NCBI RefSeq assembly: GCF_005938655.1
Contig: NZ_VCQT01000038.1
Span: 124,001-188,000 of the forward strand
Direction: 5' to 3'
DNA: 64,000 nt
Source: Alloalcanivorax gelatiniphagus
GTDB lineage: Bacteria; Pseudomonadota; Gammaproteobacteria; Pseudomonadales; Alcanivoracaceae
Shown here in pieces: positions 33,799 through 40,623 of the stretch. Position 1 is the stretch's first letter; every line of letters begins with the position of its first letter. The notes beneath the pieces are model-generated. The model made no database searches and had not been told where the DNA came from. It saw only the letters and a list, made by a program, of their open reading frames with translations. A program made the position numbers and the translations under genes.

Positions 33799-34515
33799 TC
33801 AAAACCGTTCATCATATATAGCAGGCAGCACAAGTTCACGGACGTAAGATGCGCTAGACATGTTAATGAGGGTATTTACAACGTTGACTACGTCGTGAAC
33901 GGGTACAAGTTGTCCGTTACCTCGGAGAGCGGCTTCATCCAATGGCACAGAAAGAGCATCGTCTGTGTTGAGGTAGCCAAGCTGCAAACAAGTAACCGCT
34001 AAACCGTCCTTTCGGAAACCCTCTCTCAATGCGTCACCAATACCTGTCAGGGCAAACTTTGACGCGCCAAACGTAACTTCCGGACGTCCACTCTGGCGAA
34101 GCCCGGATGTTGAACCAGTAAGAATCAATCGAGGATTAGTGGAATTGAGAAGTTTGGGAATAAGCCTTTTTAGCAGCAGTATGGTTCCAGTGATGTTGAT
34201 ATTCACCATCCCAACAATGCTCTCATCAGAATCATCAAGAAACTTGTACTCATCCGTAAAAGCCGTCTCTTCCCAGACTCCCAGATTGTATATCAGCACA
34301 TCCAGCTCCGGGGGAGTTTGCCGCTCAATCTCTAAGGCTGCCTCCAGAGGGGTTCCTAGGTCCGCTTCGATCCAATCAAGACTAACGAAATCAGGCAGCT
34401 TAAGCTCTTTCGGACGCAGGCGTGAAACACCAACAACATTATCACCAGCCGTGCATAACCCTTCTACAAAAGCTCGACCCAGGCCTTTACTCGCCCCAAC
34501 GACCATTAACTTCAT
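33799..34515 (-). CDS. Short-chain dehydrogenase/reductase (gene cassette)
   Basis: A 238-residue SDR from the ATG at 34515, which has AAGGAGGG seven bases upstream. The cofactor loop GASKGLGRAF lies at residues 7-16, the DVLIYNLG motif replaces the usual NNAG, and the catalytic Tyr-x-x-x-Lys position appears as FGASKFAL, with Phe where Tyr is expected. That substitution may impair classical dehydrogenase activity. Substrate unknown. It is flanked by two closely related attC sites. Confidence 0.85.
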   Translation of the reverse strand: MKLMVVGASKGLGRAFVEGLCTAGDNVVGVSRLRPKELKLPDFVSLDWIEADLGTPLEAALEIERQTPPELDVLIYNLGVWEETAFTDEYKFLDDSDESIVGMVNINITGTILLLKRLIPKLLNSTNPRLILTGSTSGLRQSGRPEVTFGASKFALTGIGDALREGFRKDGLAVTCLQLGYLNTDDALSVPLDEAALRGNGQLVPVHDVVNVVNTLINMSSASYVRELVLPAIYDERF

Positions 34516-34533
34516 GAACCAACCCTCCTTTTT

Positions 34534-34617
34534 GCCTAACGCCCGCAGCACGCGCGGCTTTGTAATGGAGGCGCAGCCGCAATGGAGAAGCTGTCGCTGT
34601 GCCTGCGATTGTTAGCC
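34534..34617 (-). other. attC site
   Basis: Cores GCCTAAC (34534-34540) and GTTAGCC (34611-34617) enclose GC-rich imperfect arms, closely matching the site at 33700. The stop codon of the following cassette gene lies in the right core. Confidence 0.9.
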
Positions 34618-35052
34618 ATGTAGAGCTCCCTCAAATATTGCCTGGATCTCAGAAGTCGCATTTTTCAGTGTGTCCAAACGCGTCGTTTGATTGACCGCTG
34701 GAGAATAGGCACTCCAAATCTCGCTCTTTAGCTCTGAAAACCTTTCCCGGCTCCTACCTGTCAGATACAACCTAACGATATGCTCCTGGCTATTAATCTC
34801 ATAAAAACATTCAGAAATAGCCATGTCTTTGTCTTCTTGATCAAGGCTCGTATCGTAGAGAATATCTACAGCCGCTTTGCGAAACTGGTTCAAATGGCTT
34901 ATGAACCCAGCAAACGCGATGCTTCGCTGTTGCCGAAGCCACTTTTCATATTCTGTTCGGCGAGTCAGAAAGGCGCCTAGAAAACCGCCCGCCACGGAAA
35001 AAAAACCTGCCACGATGGCAACATTCAACCCAATGTCTTCCCCACAGTACAT
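34612..35052 (-). CDS. Hypothetical membrane-anchored helical protein (gene cassette)
   Basis: A 146-residue protein with one N-terminal membrane helix (VAIVAGFFSVAGGFLGAFL). A basic RRTEYEKWLRQQR segment and an alpha-helical cytoplasmic domain rich in charged residues follow. No family recognised. It lies between two attC sites, the right-hand one interrupted by an IS element. Confidence 0.65.
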   Translation of the reverse strand: MYCGEDIGLNVAIVAGFFSVAGGFLGAFLTRRTEYEKWLRQQRSIAFAGFISHLNQFRKAAVDILYDTSLDQEDKDMAISECFYEINSQEHIVRLYLTGRSRERFSELKSEIWSAYSPAVNQTTRLDTLKNATSEIQAIFEGALHG

Positions 35053-35175
35053 TATCTATACTCCACTTAGGTCGATTAGCAGTGCTGGCTAACGCTGCGG
35101 ACGCGCGCTCGTGATCTGCTACCACTTTCGTGGGCACTTTCAGGCACACGCACCGAAGTATTCCTCCGGCCTTTT

Positions 35176-35968
35176 TTACCCGATCCCTGAGTGGAGCCGA
35201 TCGCGATTGTAGAAGTCGATGTACTCCACGATTCTTGTCACTGCTTCGATTTCATTAGCGAATCGGCGCTGATGCACCAGTTCTGTTTTCAGTGTATGGA
35301 AGAAGGATTCCACGGTCGCATTGTCCAGTAGATTCCCCTTCCAGCTCATGCTCCGGCGCATGCCGGCCTGCTCGACCAGACCCCGATACTCATAAGCGGC
35401 ATACTCGATGCCCTGGTCGGAGTGGAGCACACAGCCCGGCTGCGGGCATTGTCGTGACAGCGCCATGCGAAGCGCACTCTTGGTCAGCTCCGCATTGTCG
35501 AGCGACTGAACGCCCCCCCACGCGACGGCTGAACAGATCCGCGACCACGGCATGTTAAAGCCAGCCACTCGGCGCCCTGATGTAGGTAAAATCCCCGGCC
35601 CAGGGCTGCCCTTCGCCCGAGGGCGGCGCGTCCTCGGCCAGTACGTTGCTTGCCGAAGTATAGAAAGCATGTCCACCCGGGTTCCACACATAAAGCCCCT
35701 TGGTGGAGGCATGAACGCCGGCTTCTTTCATCAGCCTGGACACCCGCCGGATGCTGCAGGACAGGCCACTCTGGCGGAGTTGCTGATGCACCCGCCGGGC
35801 GCCATAGGCCCGGCGGAAGCCCTGGTTAAGCTCGACAATCGCGCCCATCAGCAACTTGTCATGGCGTCGGTGATCGCTCTCGGCACGACTTAGCCGCTGC
35901 GGGAGACGCCGAGCAGACTGCATGGCGGTGCACGTCACGGTGGCCACGGTTCTTCTCAACCAGCTCAT
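35176..35968 (-). pseudogene. IS3-family transposase OrfB, disrupted
   Basis: The N-terminal part (FRRAYGARRVHQQLRQSG, DFTYIRAPSGWL) ends at an in-frame TAA near 35560. The same frame continues after the stop as HAVVADLFSRRV, and then a frameshift at a G-run near 35515 moves the rest (VQSLDNAELTKSAL to DRLHSGIG, with the HSDQG and E motifs of the DDE core) into another frame. The catalytic domain cannot be made as one protein. Confidence 0.8.
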
Positions 35969-35974
35969 AGAGCC

Positions 35975-36343
35975 TTACTTTTTCCACTGGAAGAACCGCT
36001 CGGCCTTTTTTAGCAAATCAATCTCGTCATCGCTCTGGGCCAGTTGCCGCTCCAGCTTTTTGATCCGTCTCTCCGCAGCGGCCAATTTCTCTTCGGCCAC
36101 CTTGGTCGGATCTGCTCGGGTCGGCCGCCGCTCAGGGGAAGGCTTTTCCGTTTTCATGCTTTTATTCTCCCTGAGCTCGCCCCGCCTGGCCTCCATCTGC
36201 CAGCGATAGAGCATCACCGGATGGATACCCAATGACTCTGCTACATCCTTGGACTTAACGTCAGGGTGATTAGCCAACGTACCGGCTTGAATCTTGAAAG
36301 CCAGGATATAACGATCATATTTTCTCTTCTTGGTCTGTCCCAC
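35975..36343 (-). CDS. IS3-family transposase OrfA
   Basis: A 122-residue protein with the helix-turn-helix DVAESLGIHPVMLYRWQME and a C-terminal leucine-zipper-like coiled coil (EEKLAAAERRIKKLERQL). This is the usual OrfA that binds the IS ends and joins OrfB by frameshifting. It appears intact, but its OrfB partner is broken. Confidence 0.85.
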   Translation of the reverse strand: MGQTKKRKYDRYILAFKIQAGTLANHPDVKSKDVAESLGIHPVMLYRWQMEARRGELRENKSMKTEKPSPERRPTRADPTKVAEEKLAAAERRIKKLERQLAQSDDEIDLLKKAERFFQWKK

Positions 36344-36454
36344 TCTGCACCTCTCTCACGAACAGAAAACTCTGTCCACAAAAGTGGTTACAGATAACGG
36401 CGTATCCGTTGTGACGAAGGAGCAACGGATGCGACGTCGCTTTGCCCGCGATTG

Positions 36455-37261
36455 TTAGGCGCCACTTGGCTCGCAAAGACCTTGCCCGTGAGACATCTCG
36501 GCCAGTTTCAAAAGCGAGTCTTGGTAAGGGGCTCCGCCCACCTCCATAACCGATCTTATTTCGCTTATACAGTCCCACACGACCCTCCGCCATTTGAATG
36601 AGCTGTAGTTCATGGCGTCTTGTAGGATCATGGACGCGGTCAGTAGCGTATTTGATATTACAGTTATATTAGAGGGAAACCTCGGTGCTGGCTCCAAACC
36701 CGTTATGGTAAAAAAGTCTTGCTGGCCGTCGTTTGCCATAGGATGAACATGCGTGGAGGCGTAATCATAGCCGTATTTATACAGAAACTGCATTCCCATG
36801 TCTTTTGCTACTGCTGCAGCTTTTGGTCGCTTCCAAACCGGCTTGCTTTTCTCGAGAGCCCTTATTCGCTCCTTTTGTTTCTCGGATAGGTTGTATACCC
36901 AGCCCACGGCTTGGCCTTTGAATAGCTCGTCACTTTTCACCCGGTTCTGGGCTTTGTACTGCTCATAAAACGACCAGCCATCAAAAACTTCAAACTCATT
37001 TTTTTCTCCGAGGCTATGCAGATGAAACATCCTATCTACAAGGACTCGATGTATAGCCCACGCACTTTGATAATCCTGATTGTCCCATAGCAAAAAAACG
37101 CTTTTGAGGGTTCTAGCGGATCGGGCAACGAAGTTTCTAATGATAATGTTTTTCGTATCGCATTCATGTCGCGCGAAAGCGAAAAGAAGCATTCCGCTGA
37201 CAATGTAAAGAGCGTCCGCTGCAGCGCGGTATACTTCAACCGGTTGATGTTCTTCCGACAT
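36455..37261 (-). CDS. Hypothetical protein, DUF5677-like (gene cassette)
   Basis: A 268-residue, mostly alpha-helical soluble protein from the ATG at 37261. Conserved-looking segments are RSARTLKSVFLLWDNQDYQSAWAI and the ASTHVHPMANDGQQDF region near residue 175. The pattern reminds me of DUF5677, whose function is unknown. The TAA stop lies inside the attC core at 36454. A second IS element ends 31 bases before its start and may have replaced its promoter. Confidence 0.6.
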   Translation of the reverse strand: MSEEHQPVEVYRAAADALYIVSGMLLFAFARHECDTKNIIIRNFVARSARTLKSVFLLWDNQDYQSAWAIHRVLVDRMFHLHSLGEKNEFEVFDGWSFYEQYKAQNRVKSDELFKGQAVGWVYNLSEKQKERIRALEKSKPVWKRPKAAAVAKDMGMQFLYKYGYDYASTHVHPMANDGQQDFFTITGLEPAPRFPSNITVISNTLLTASMILQDAMNYSSFKWRRVVWDCISEIRSVMEVGGAPYQDSLLKLAEMSHGQGLCEPSGA

Positions 37262-37292
37262 GCCGATCTCGTTGCTGGTCCTACCCATAAAA

Positions 37293-38121
37293 AGTAGACA
37301 CTGTTATGCGCATCTGCGCTCAAATTCTGCCGGACCGATATTGCCGAGGGCAGAGTGTCTCCGTTTGCAGTTATAAAAGATTTCAATGTATTCGAAGGTA
37401 CCGGATTGAACCGCTTCAATGGAACCAAATTGCTCGGCATAGATCAGCTCGACCTTGAGCCGACTGTAGAATAATTCCATTACCGCATTATCCCACCAGT
37501 TACCATGCCGGCTCATGCTGGGCAAACAGTCGCGCGAGCGAATCATGTCCAGGTACTTCACAGAGCGGAACTGGACGCCGCGATCCGAGTGGATGATCAA
37601 CCCGGGCTGAACATCCCGGGTTGCGAAGGCCATGCTGAGCGCGTCCATTGCGAGCTTCTCCGTCATCGAAGTGTCGAGCTTCCACCCTACGATGGTCCTG
37701 GAATAGAGATCCATTACCGTGGCCAGGTACAGCCAGCGCCCATTGACCCTGATATAGGTAATATCCATTACCCACTCCTGGCTCGGGCCCTCTGCACGGA
37801 AGCGGCGACGCAGGAGGTTGTCTTCGACGTTGATCATCGTCGGACTGGCCGGACGATAATGAAAGCCTTTGCCATTGCGAGCTCGAATGCCGCGTAATCG
37901 CATGATATTGGCCACAAAGTTCTTCGAGTAAGGCAGCCCCGCCGCCTTCAGTTCCAACGCCAACCTGGGCGCGCCGTAGCGCGCCTTGAACTCGCCGAAC
38001 AAATCGATCACCTTGTTCTCGACCCTCTCCCTGCGAAATTCCTGGGTATATACATGGCGTTGTTTCTTGACCATGACACACCTCCGTGTAGGGGCGTCCC
38101 TAACTATAAAAGGTGTCTACT
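37293..38121 (-). mobile_element. Internally deleted IS3-family element
   Basis: AGTAGACAC at the left end (37293) is matched by GTGTCTACT at the right end (38121). The element is only about 829 bases long, shorter than an IS3-family element with two ORFs. It has inserted between the attC core at 38141 and the start of the DUF5677-like cassette gene. Confidence 0.75.
37304..38074 (-). CDS. IS3-family transposase, fused OrfA start and OrfB after internal deletion
   Basis: A 256-residue protein whose first residues (KKQRHVYTQEFRRE) look like OrfA. It passes directly into mid-OrfB (LFGEFKARYGAPRLALELK), skipping the OrfA helix-turn-helix and the OrfB start. The DDE integrase core is present: D in DITYIRVNGRW, D in IHSDRGVQF and E in NAVMELFYSRLK. 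The catalytic part is complete but the DNA-binding part is lost, so autonomous transposition is unlikely. Confidence 0.8.
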   Translation of the reverse strand: MVKKQRHVYTQEFRRERVENKVIDLFGEFKARYGAPRLALELKAAGLPYSKNFVANIMRLRGIRARNGKGFHYRPASPTMINVEDNLLRRRFRAEGPSQEWVMDITYIRVNGRWLYLATVMDLYSRTIVGWKLDTSMTEKLAMDALSMAFATRDVQPGLIIHSDRGVQFRSVKYLDMIRSRDCLPSMSRHGNWWDNAVMELFYSRLKVELIYAEQFGSIEAVQSGTFEYIEIFYNCKRRHSALGNIGPAEFERRCA

Positions 38122-38140
38122 CCTTGTGGGTAACTCGGTC

Positions 38141-38250
38141 ATCTAACGCCTAAGCTCAGTTGCCGCCGGAGCAGCCAAAGGCTGCTGAGGGAACCCAAAG
38201 CGTGCCAGCGCTTTGTGCTGTCAACTGCAGCGACTTGCTGGGTGCTTAGT
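38141..38250 (-). other. attC site
   Basis: The core ATCTAAC (38141-38147) is a perfect RYYYAAC. The right core is degenerate (GCTTAGT, 38244-38250). Between them lie several inverted repeats, including GCAGCC-AAA-GGCTGC and AAAGCG/CGCTTT. At 110 bases it is the longest attC here. Confidence 0.8.
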
Positions 38251-38752
38251 CATGCAAATTAAATATTTTTCGGAACTCAACTTCCGCTGAAGAACGCTTG
38301 CCTACGCCGCTTCGTATGACGCCTTTAATGCTCCATTTCGGCTTCTGTGTGCCTTTGACATTCTGGAGCTCAGTATTCGCGGCGACTCCGGCTTGAATGA
38401 GAAAATCTTCGATCTCAGTAATTTGCGTCTTATTTGTCACGCCTTGCTGGTTAGGATGAACCACGAAATACATCAAGGGCGTCCCTTTAGCGTAGTTGCT
38501 GAACCCGTTCTGATATTTGTGGCGATTGCTCGGATTGAACGTCTCTTGCTTGAAGCTCACGCTAGCTTGCCCGATATAAACGGGCGTAAGGCCGCCACCA
38601 CTTCGAATTACAAAAACATAACAACCGCGTTCAGCTGCCAAGTGCGAAGCTTTGCTTCCGTCGTTCCAGAAATTATCGAAAACAAGCTGCCGCCCCCCTT
38701 TTCGGTTTTCCCACTCGATTTCGTGCGGGCCGTCAACTGTAAAGCTAGTCAT
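38246..38752 (-). CDS. GIY-YIG-like nuclease-domain protein (gene cassette)
   Basis: A 168-residue protein. The segment GCYVFVIRSGGGLTPVYIGQA near residues 43-63 matches the two-part GIY-YIG motif (CYVF for GIY, VYIG for YIG), with a later glutamate in ITEIEDFLI that could be the metal ligand. GIY-YIG domains are single-strand or structure-specific nucleases. It is the first cassette next to the integrase remnant, the position with the strongest expected expression in an intact integron. The assignment rests on motif reading only. Confidence 0.6.
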   Translation of the reverse strand: MTSFTVDGPHEIEWENRKGGRQLVFDNFWNDGSKASHLAAERGCYVFVIRSGGGLTPVYIGQASVSFKQETFNPSNRHKYQNGFSNYAKGTPLMYFVVHPNQQGVTNKTQITEIEDFLIQAGVAANTELQNVKGTQKPKWSIKGVIRSGVGKRSSAEVEFRKIFNLHD

Positions 38753-38763
38753 GCATATTCCTC

Positions 38764-38820
38764 ACCCAACCGGCATTAGGACGCCGTCTCGAATATCCAA
38801 TGAACGCGCAGGCGTTATAT
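38764..38820 (-). other. Integron recombination core next to the integrase remnant (attI or a further attC)
   Basis: ACCCAAC (38764-38770) is GTTGGGT on the cassette strand, a perfect core site 12 bases before the first cassette gene. GTTATAT (38814-38820) could be a second core. The arms are poorly palindromic, which fits attI better than attC, but a decayed attC is not excluded. Confidence 0.5.
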
Positions 38821-38934
38821 CACGTTATAGTTTTTGGCTTCGCCGAATAAAACCAGAAAACTCAACAGGTTACAAACCTGCCGCGTTGTCTGTCCCTGTT
38901 CGCTTGATTTCTTCAGTTCCGAATTACCATGACT

Positions 38935-38950
38935 CCGTTTATATAAACAG
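38935..38950. promoter_or_regulatory. LexA-like SOS box upstream of the integrase remnant
   Basis: CCGTTTATATAAACAG differs by one base from the perfect palindrome CTGTTTATATAAACAG and fits the CTG-N10-CAG LexA form. It ends 16 bases before the ATG of the intI-like fragment. LexA control of integron integrases is well established, so the box supports the identity of the fragment. Confidence 0.6.
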
Positions 38951-38966
38951 CCCCAAGAGGGTGGCC

Positions 38967-39086
38967 ATGCATACGGATAGTGGGAGGCGCCCAGGGCTCC
39001 GTGATCAGTTTCGCGATGCCATTCGAGTGGGCCATTACAGCCCGCAGGGGCGAATCGCCGGCTGCTGGTTTGAAATGGAGAGGTGA
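38967..39086 (+). pseudogene. intI: Truncated integron integrase (intI) 5' remnant, 39 codons
   Basis: Starting with ATG after AAGAGG (six-base spacing), the frame reads GRRPGLRDQFRDAIRVGHYSP in its early part. The run LRDQFRDAIRVGHYS corresponds to the conserved N-terminal helix of IntI proteins (L-DQ-R-RIR--HYS). The similarity fades and the frame stops after EMER. No tyrosine-recombinase catalytic domain follows; REP and tandem-repeat DNA and then pdxH occupy the space. Its direction, divergent from the cassettes, is as expected for intI. The length makes the call tentative. Confidence 0.55.
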
Positions 39087-39103
39087 TCGTTGGTTTAGAG
39101 GCT

Positions 39104-39127
39104 GATCGCGGCTGAAGCCGCTCCTAC
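39104..39127. repeat. REP element
   Basis: GATCGCGGCTGAAGCC followed by GCTCCTAC is one REP unit, 17 bases after the stop of the intI remnant and directly before a 10-base tandem array. Confidence 0.85.
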
Positions 39128-39130
39128 AGG

Positions 39131-39187
39131 GGCGTGTAGGAGCGTGTAGGAGCGTGTAGGGACGTGTAGGGGCGTGTGGGGGCGTGG
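39131..39187. repeat. 10-base tandem repeat array
   Basis: The units GGCGTGTAGG, AGCGTGTAGG, AGCGTGTAGG, GACGTGTAGG, GGCGTGTGGG and GGCGTGG follow one another in exact 10-base register. They abut the REP and look like slippage products grown from the REP end. Confidence 0.85.
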
Positions 39188-39233
39188 TGTGCGTGATCGG
39201 GCGGGCGAGCGGGGCCGTCGGGAGGGGAACGCC

Positions 39234-39863
39234 TCAGGGGGCGAGGCGTTCTCGGGTCCAGGTGGTGCCTTGTTTGAGGTAGCGGAAGCGGTCGTGGAGG
39301 CGGCTGGGGCGGCCGTGCCAGAACTGGATTTCTTCCGGGGTGATGCGGTAGCCGCCCCAGGTTTCGGGCATGGGGATGGGGTCGCCTTCCGGGTGTTGTT
39401 GGGCGAGGTTGGCCATGTCCGCTTCCAGTTGTTCGCGGGTGGTGGGGCGGCTTTGTGGGGAGATAGCGGCGCTGAGCTGGCTGTCGCGGGGGCGGCTGGC
39501 GAAGTATTCCCGGGCTTGTTGGGCGGGGAGTTTTTCGGCGCGGCCGTTGACGATGAGCTGGCGGTCGAAGGGGCCCCAGAACATGACGAAGGAGACGTTG
39601 GGGTTGGCGGCGATGTCGTCGCCTTTACGGCTGTCGTGGTGGGTAAAGAAGACGAAGCCGCCGTCCTCGATGCCTTTGAGCAGGACCACCCGGCTGGAGG
39701 GGCGGCCGTGGCCGGAGACGGTGGCCAGGGTCATGGCGTTGGCCAGGGGCAGGCCGGCGTCGATGGCTTCATCGACCCAACGGCGGGCCTGCTCGACCGG
39801 GTCCGCCAGCAGGTCGGCTTCGGTGAGGCCGGGGGCGTGGTATTCCTGGCGTACGTCTTTCAT
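39234..39863 (-). CDS. pdxH: Pyridoxamine 5'-phosphate oxidase
   Basis: A 209-residue FMN enzyme that oxidises pyridoxamine or pyridoxine phosphate to pyridoxal phosphate. The RVVLLKGIEDGGFVFFTHHDSRKG block binds FMN, SRPRDSQLSAAISPQS is the family signature, and the C-terminus FWHGRPSRLHDRFRY with RERLAP is complete. The start at 39863 (MKDVRQEYHAPGL) matches family length. It is a core metabolic gene and marks the right border of the integron region. Confidence 0.95.
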   Translation of the reverse strand: MKDVRQEYHAPGLTEADLLADPVEQARRWVDEAIDAGLPLANAMTLATVSGHGRPSSRVVLLKGIEDGGFVFFTHHDSRKGDDIAANPNVSFVMFWGPFDRQLIVNGRAEKLPAQQAREYFASRPRDSQLSAAISPQSRPTTREQLEADMANLAQQHPEGDPIPMPETWGGYRITPEEIQFWHGRPSRLHDRFRYLKQGTTWTRERLAP

Positions 39864-39964
39864 GGGGGCCCTTGTGCGTTTGTTCGTGGTTTGGGGATTG
39901 TAGCTGAAATAGTAGGGGGGGGGTTGGTTGTTTGGGGTCAAGGGTGGAAGGGTGCGTGCTGGGG

Positions 39965-39988
39965 GATCGCGGCTGAAGCCGCTCCTAC
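39965..39988. repeat. REP element
   Basis: GATCGCGGCTGAAGCC followed by GCTCCTAC, in the 199-base space between the divergent pdxH and chaC-like genes. Confidence 0.85.
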
Positions 39989-40062
39989 GGGGGGGGTTGG
40001 TGGCGCGCTGAGTGGATGATCCGGTGGCGGCGGGTTGGGGCGGGATTCGTTATCCTGGGCGG

Positions 40063-40623
40063 ATGTCATTCAATACCATCGAGATTAACAAGCAGCGGCA
40101 GGATTTGAGCGGACGCGAGAGCGTCTGGTTGTTCGGCTATGGGTCGCTGATTTTCAAGGCGGATTTTCCTTATCTGGAGCGGCGGCCGGCGAGCATTCGC
40201 GGGTGGGCGCGGCGGTTCTGGCAGGGGTCCCACGATCATCGCGGTACGCCGGAGGCGCCGGGGCGGGTGCTGACGCTGGTGGAGAGCCCGGGGACGGTGT
40301 GCGCGGGCATGGCCTATCGGGTGGCGCCGGCGGTGTTCGATCATCTGGATGTGCGGGAGAAGAACGGCTATTTGCGGTTTTCCACCGCGATGACGTTCGC
40401 CGATGGCGGGCACGAGGAGGGCCTGGTGTACATCGCCACGGAGGACAACGCGGCGTTTTTGGGGCCGGCGCCGGAGGCGGCGATCGCGCGGCAGATCGCG
40501 GTGAGCCATGGGCCCAGTGGGCCGAATCGGGATTATCTGTTGAACCTGGCCGAGGCGTTGCGGGAGTTGGGGGCGGAGGATGAGCATGTGTTTGCGTTGG
40601 AGCGGTTTTTGTTGGCGCTTTGA
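40063..40623 (+). CDS. Gamma-glutamylcyclotransferase, ChaC-like
   Basis: A 186-residue ChaC-type enzyme, starting MSFNTIEINKQRQDL. The substrate-binding loop WLFGYGSLIF near residue 25 and the catalytic glutamate region (VREKNGYLRF) are present. ChaC proteins cleave glutathione to 5-oxoproline and Cys-Gly in the cytoplasm. The C-terminal 91 bases overlap the convergent AraC-type gene. Confidence 0.85.
   Translation: MSFNTIEINKQRQDLSGRESVWLFGYGSLIFKADFPYLERRPASIRGWARRFWQGSHDHRGTPEAPGRVLTLVESPGTVCAGMAYRVAPAVFDHLDVREKNGYLRFSTAMTFADGGHEEGLVYIATEDNAAFLGPAPEAAIARQIAVSHGPSGPNRDYLLNLAEALRELGAEDEHVFALERFLLAL

Larger units (their letters stand above)
35112..36397 (-). mobile_element. IS3-family insertion sequence inside an attC site
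   Basis: The ends are inverted repeats: TGATCTGCTACCACTTTCG on the left and TTATCTGTAACCACTTTTG, read from the right end, matching over most of about 24 bases. The element of about 1.29 kb encodes an intact OrfA and a damaged OrfB. No clear target duplication flanks it. Confidence 0.8.
35087..36460 (-). other. attC site split by an IS3-family insertion
   Basis: The left core GGCTAAC (35087-35093) and its arm GCTGCGGACGCGCGCTCG are separated by the IS at 35112-36397 from the right arm (GCGACGTCGCTTTGCCCGCGA region) and the right core GTTAGGC (36454-36460). Rejoining the halves gives a site of the same type as those at 33700 and 34534. Confidence 0.7.

Noticed and set aside
38652-38966. Plus-strand frame upstream of the intI fragment
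   Set aside because: It is in frame with the fragment but overlaps the GIY-YIG cassette start and the recombination site and has no recognisable protein features; only the part from 38967 is supported.
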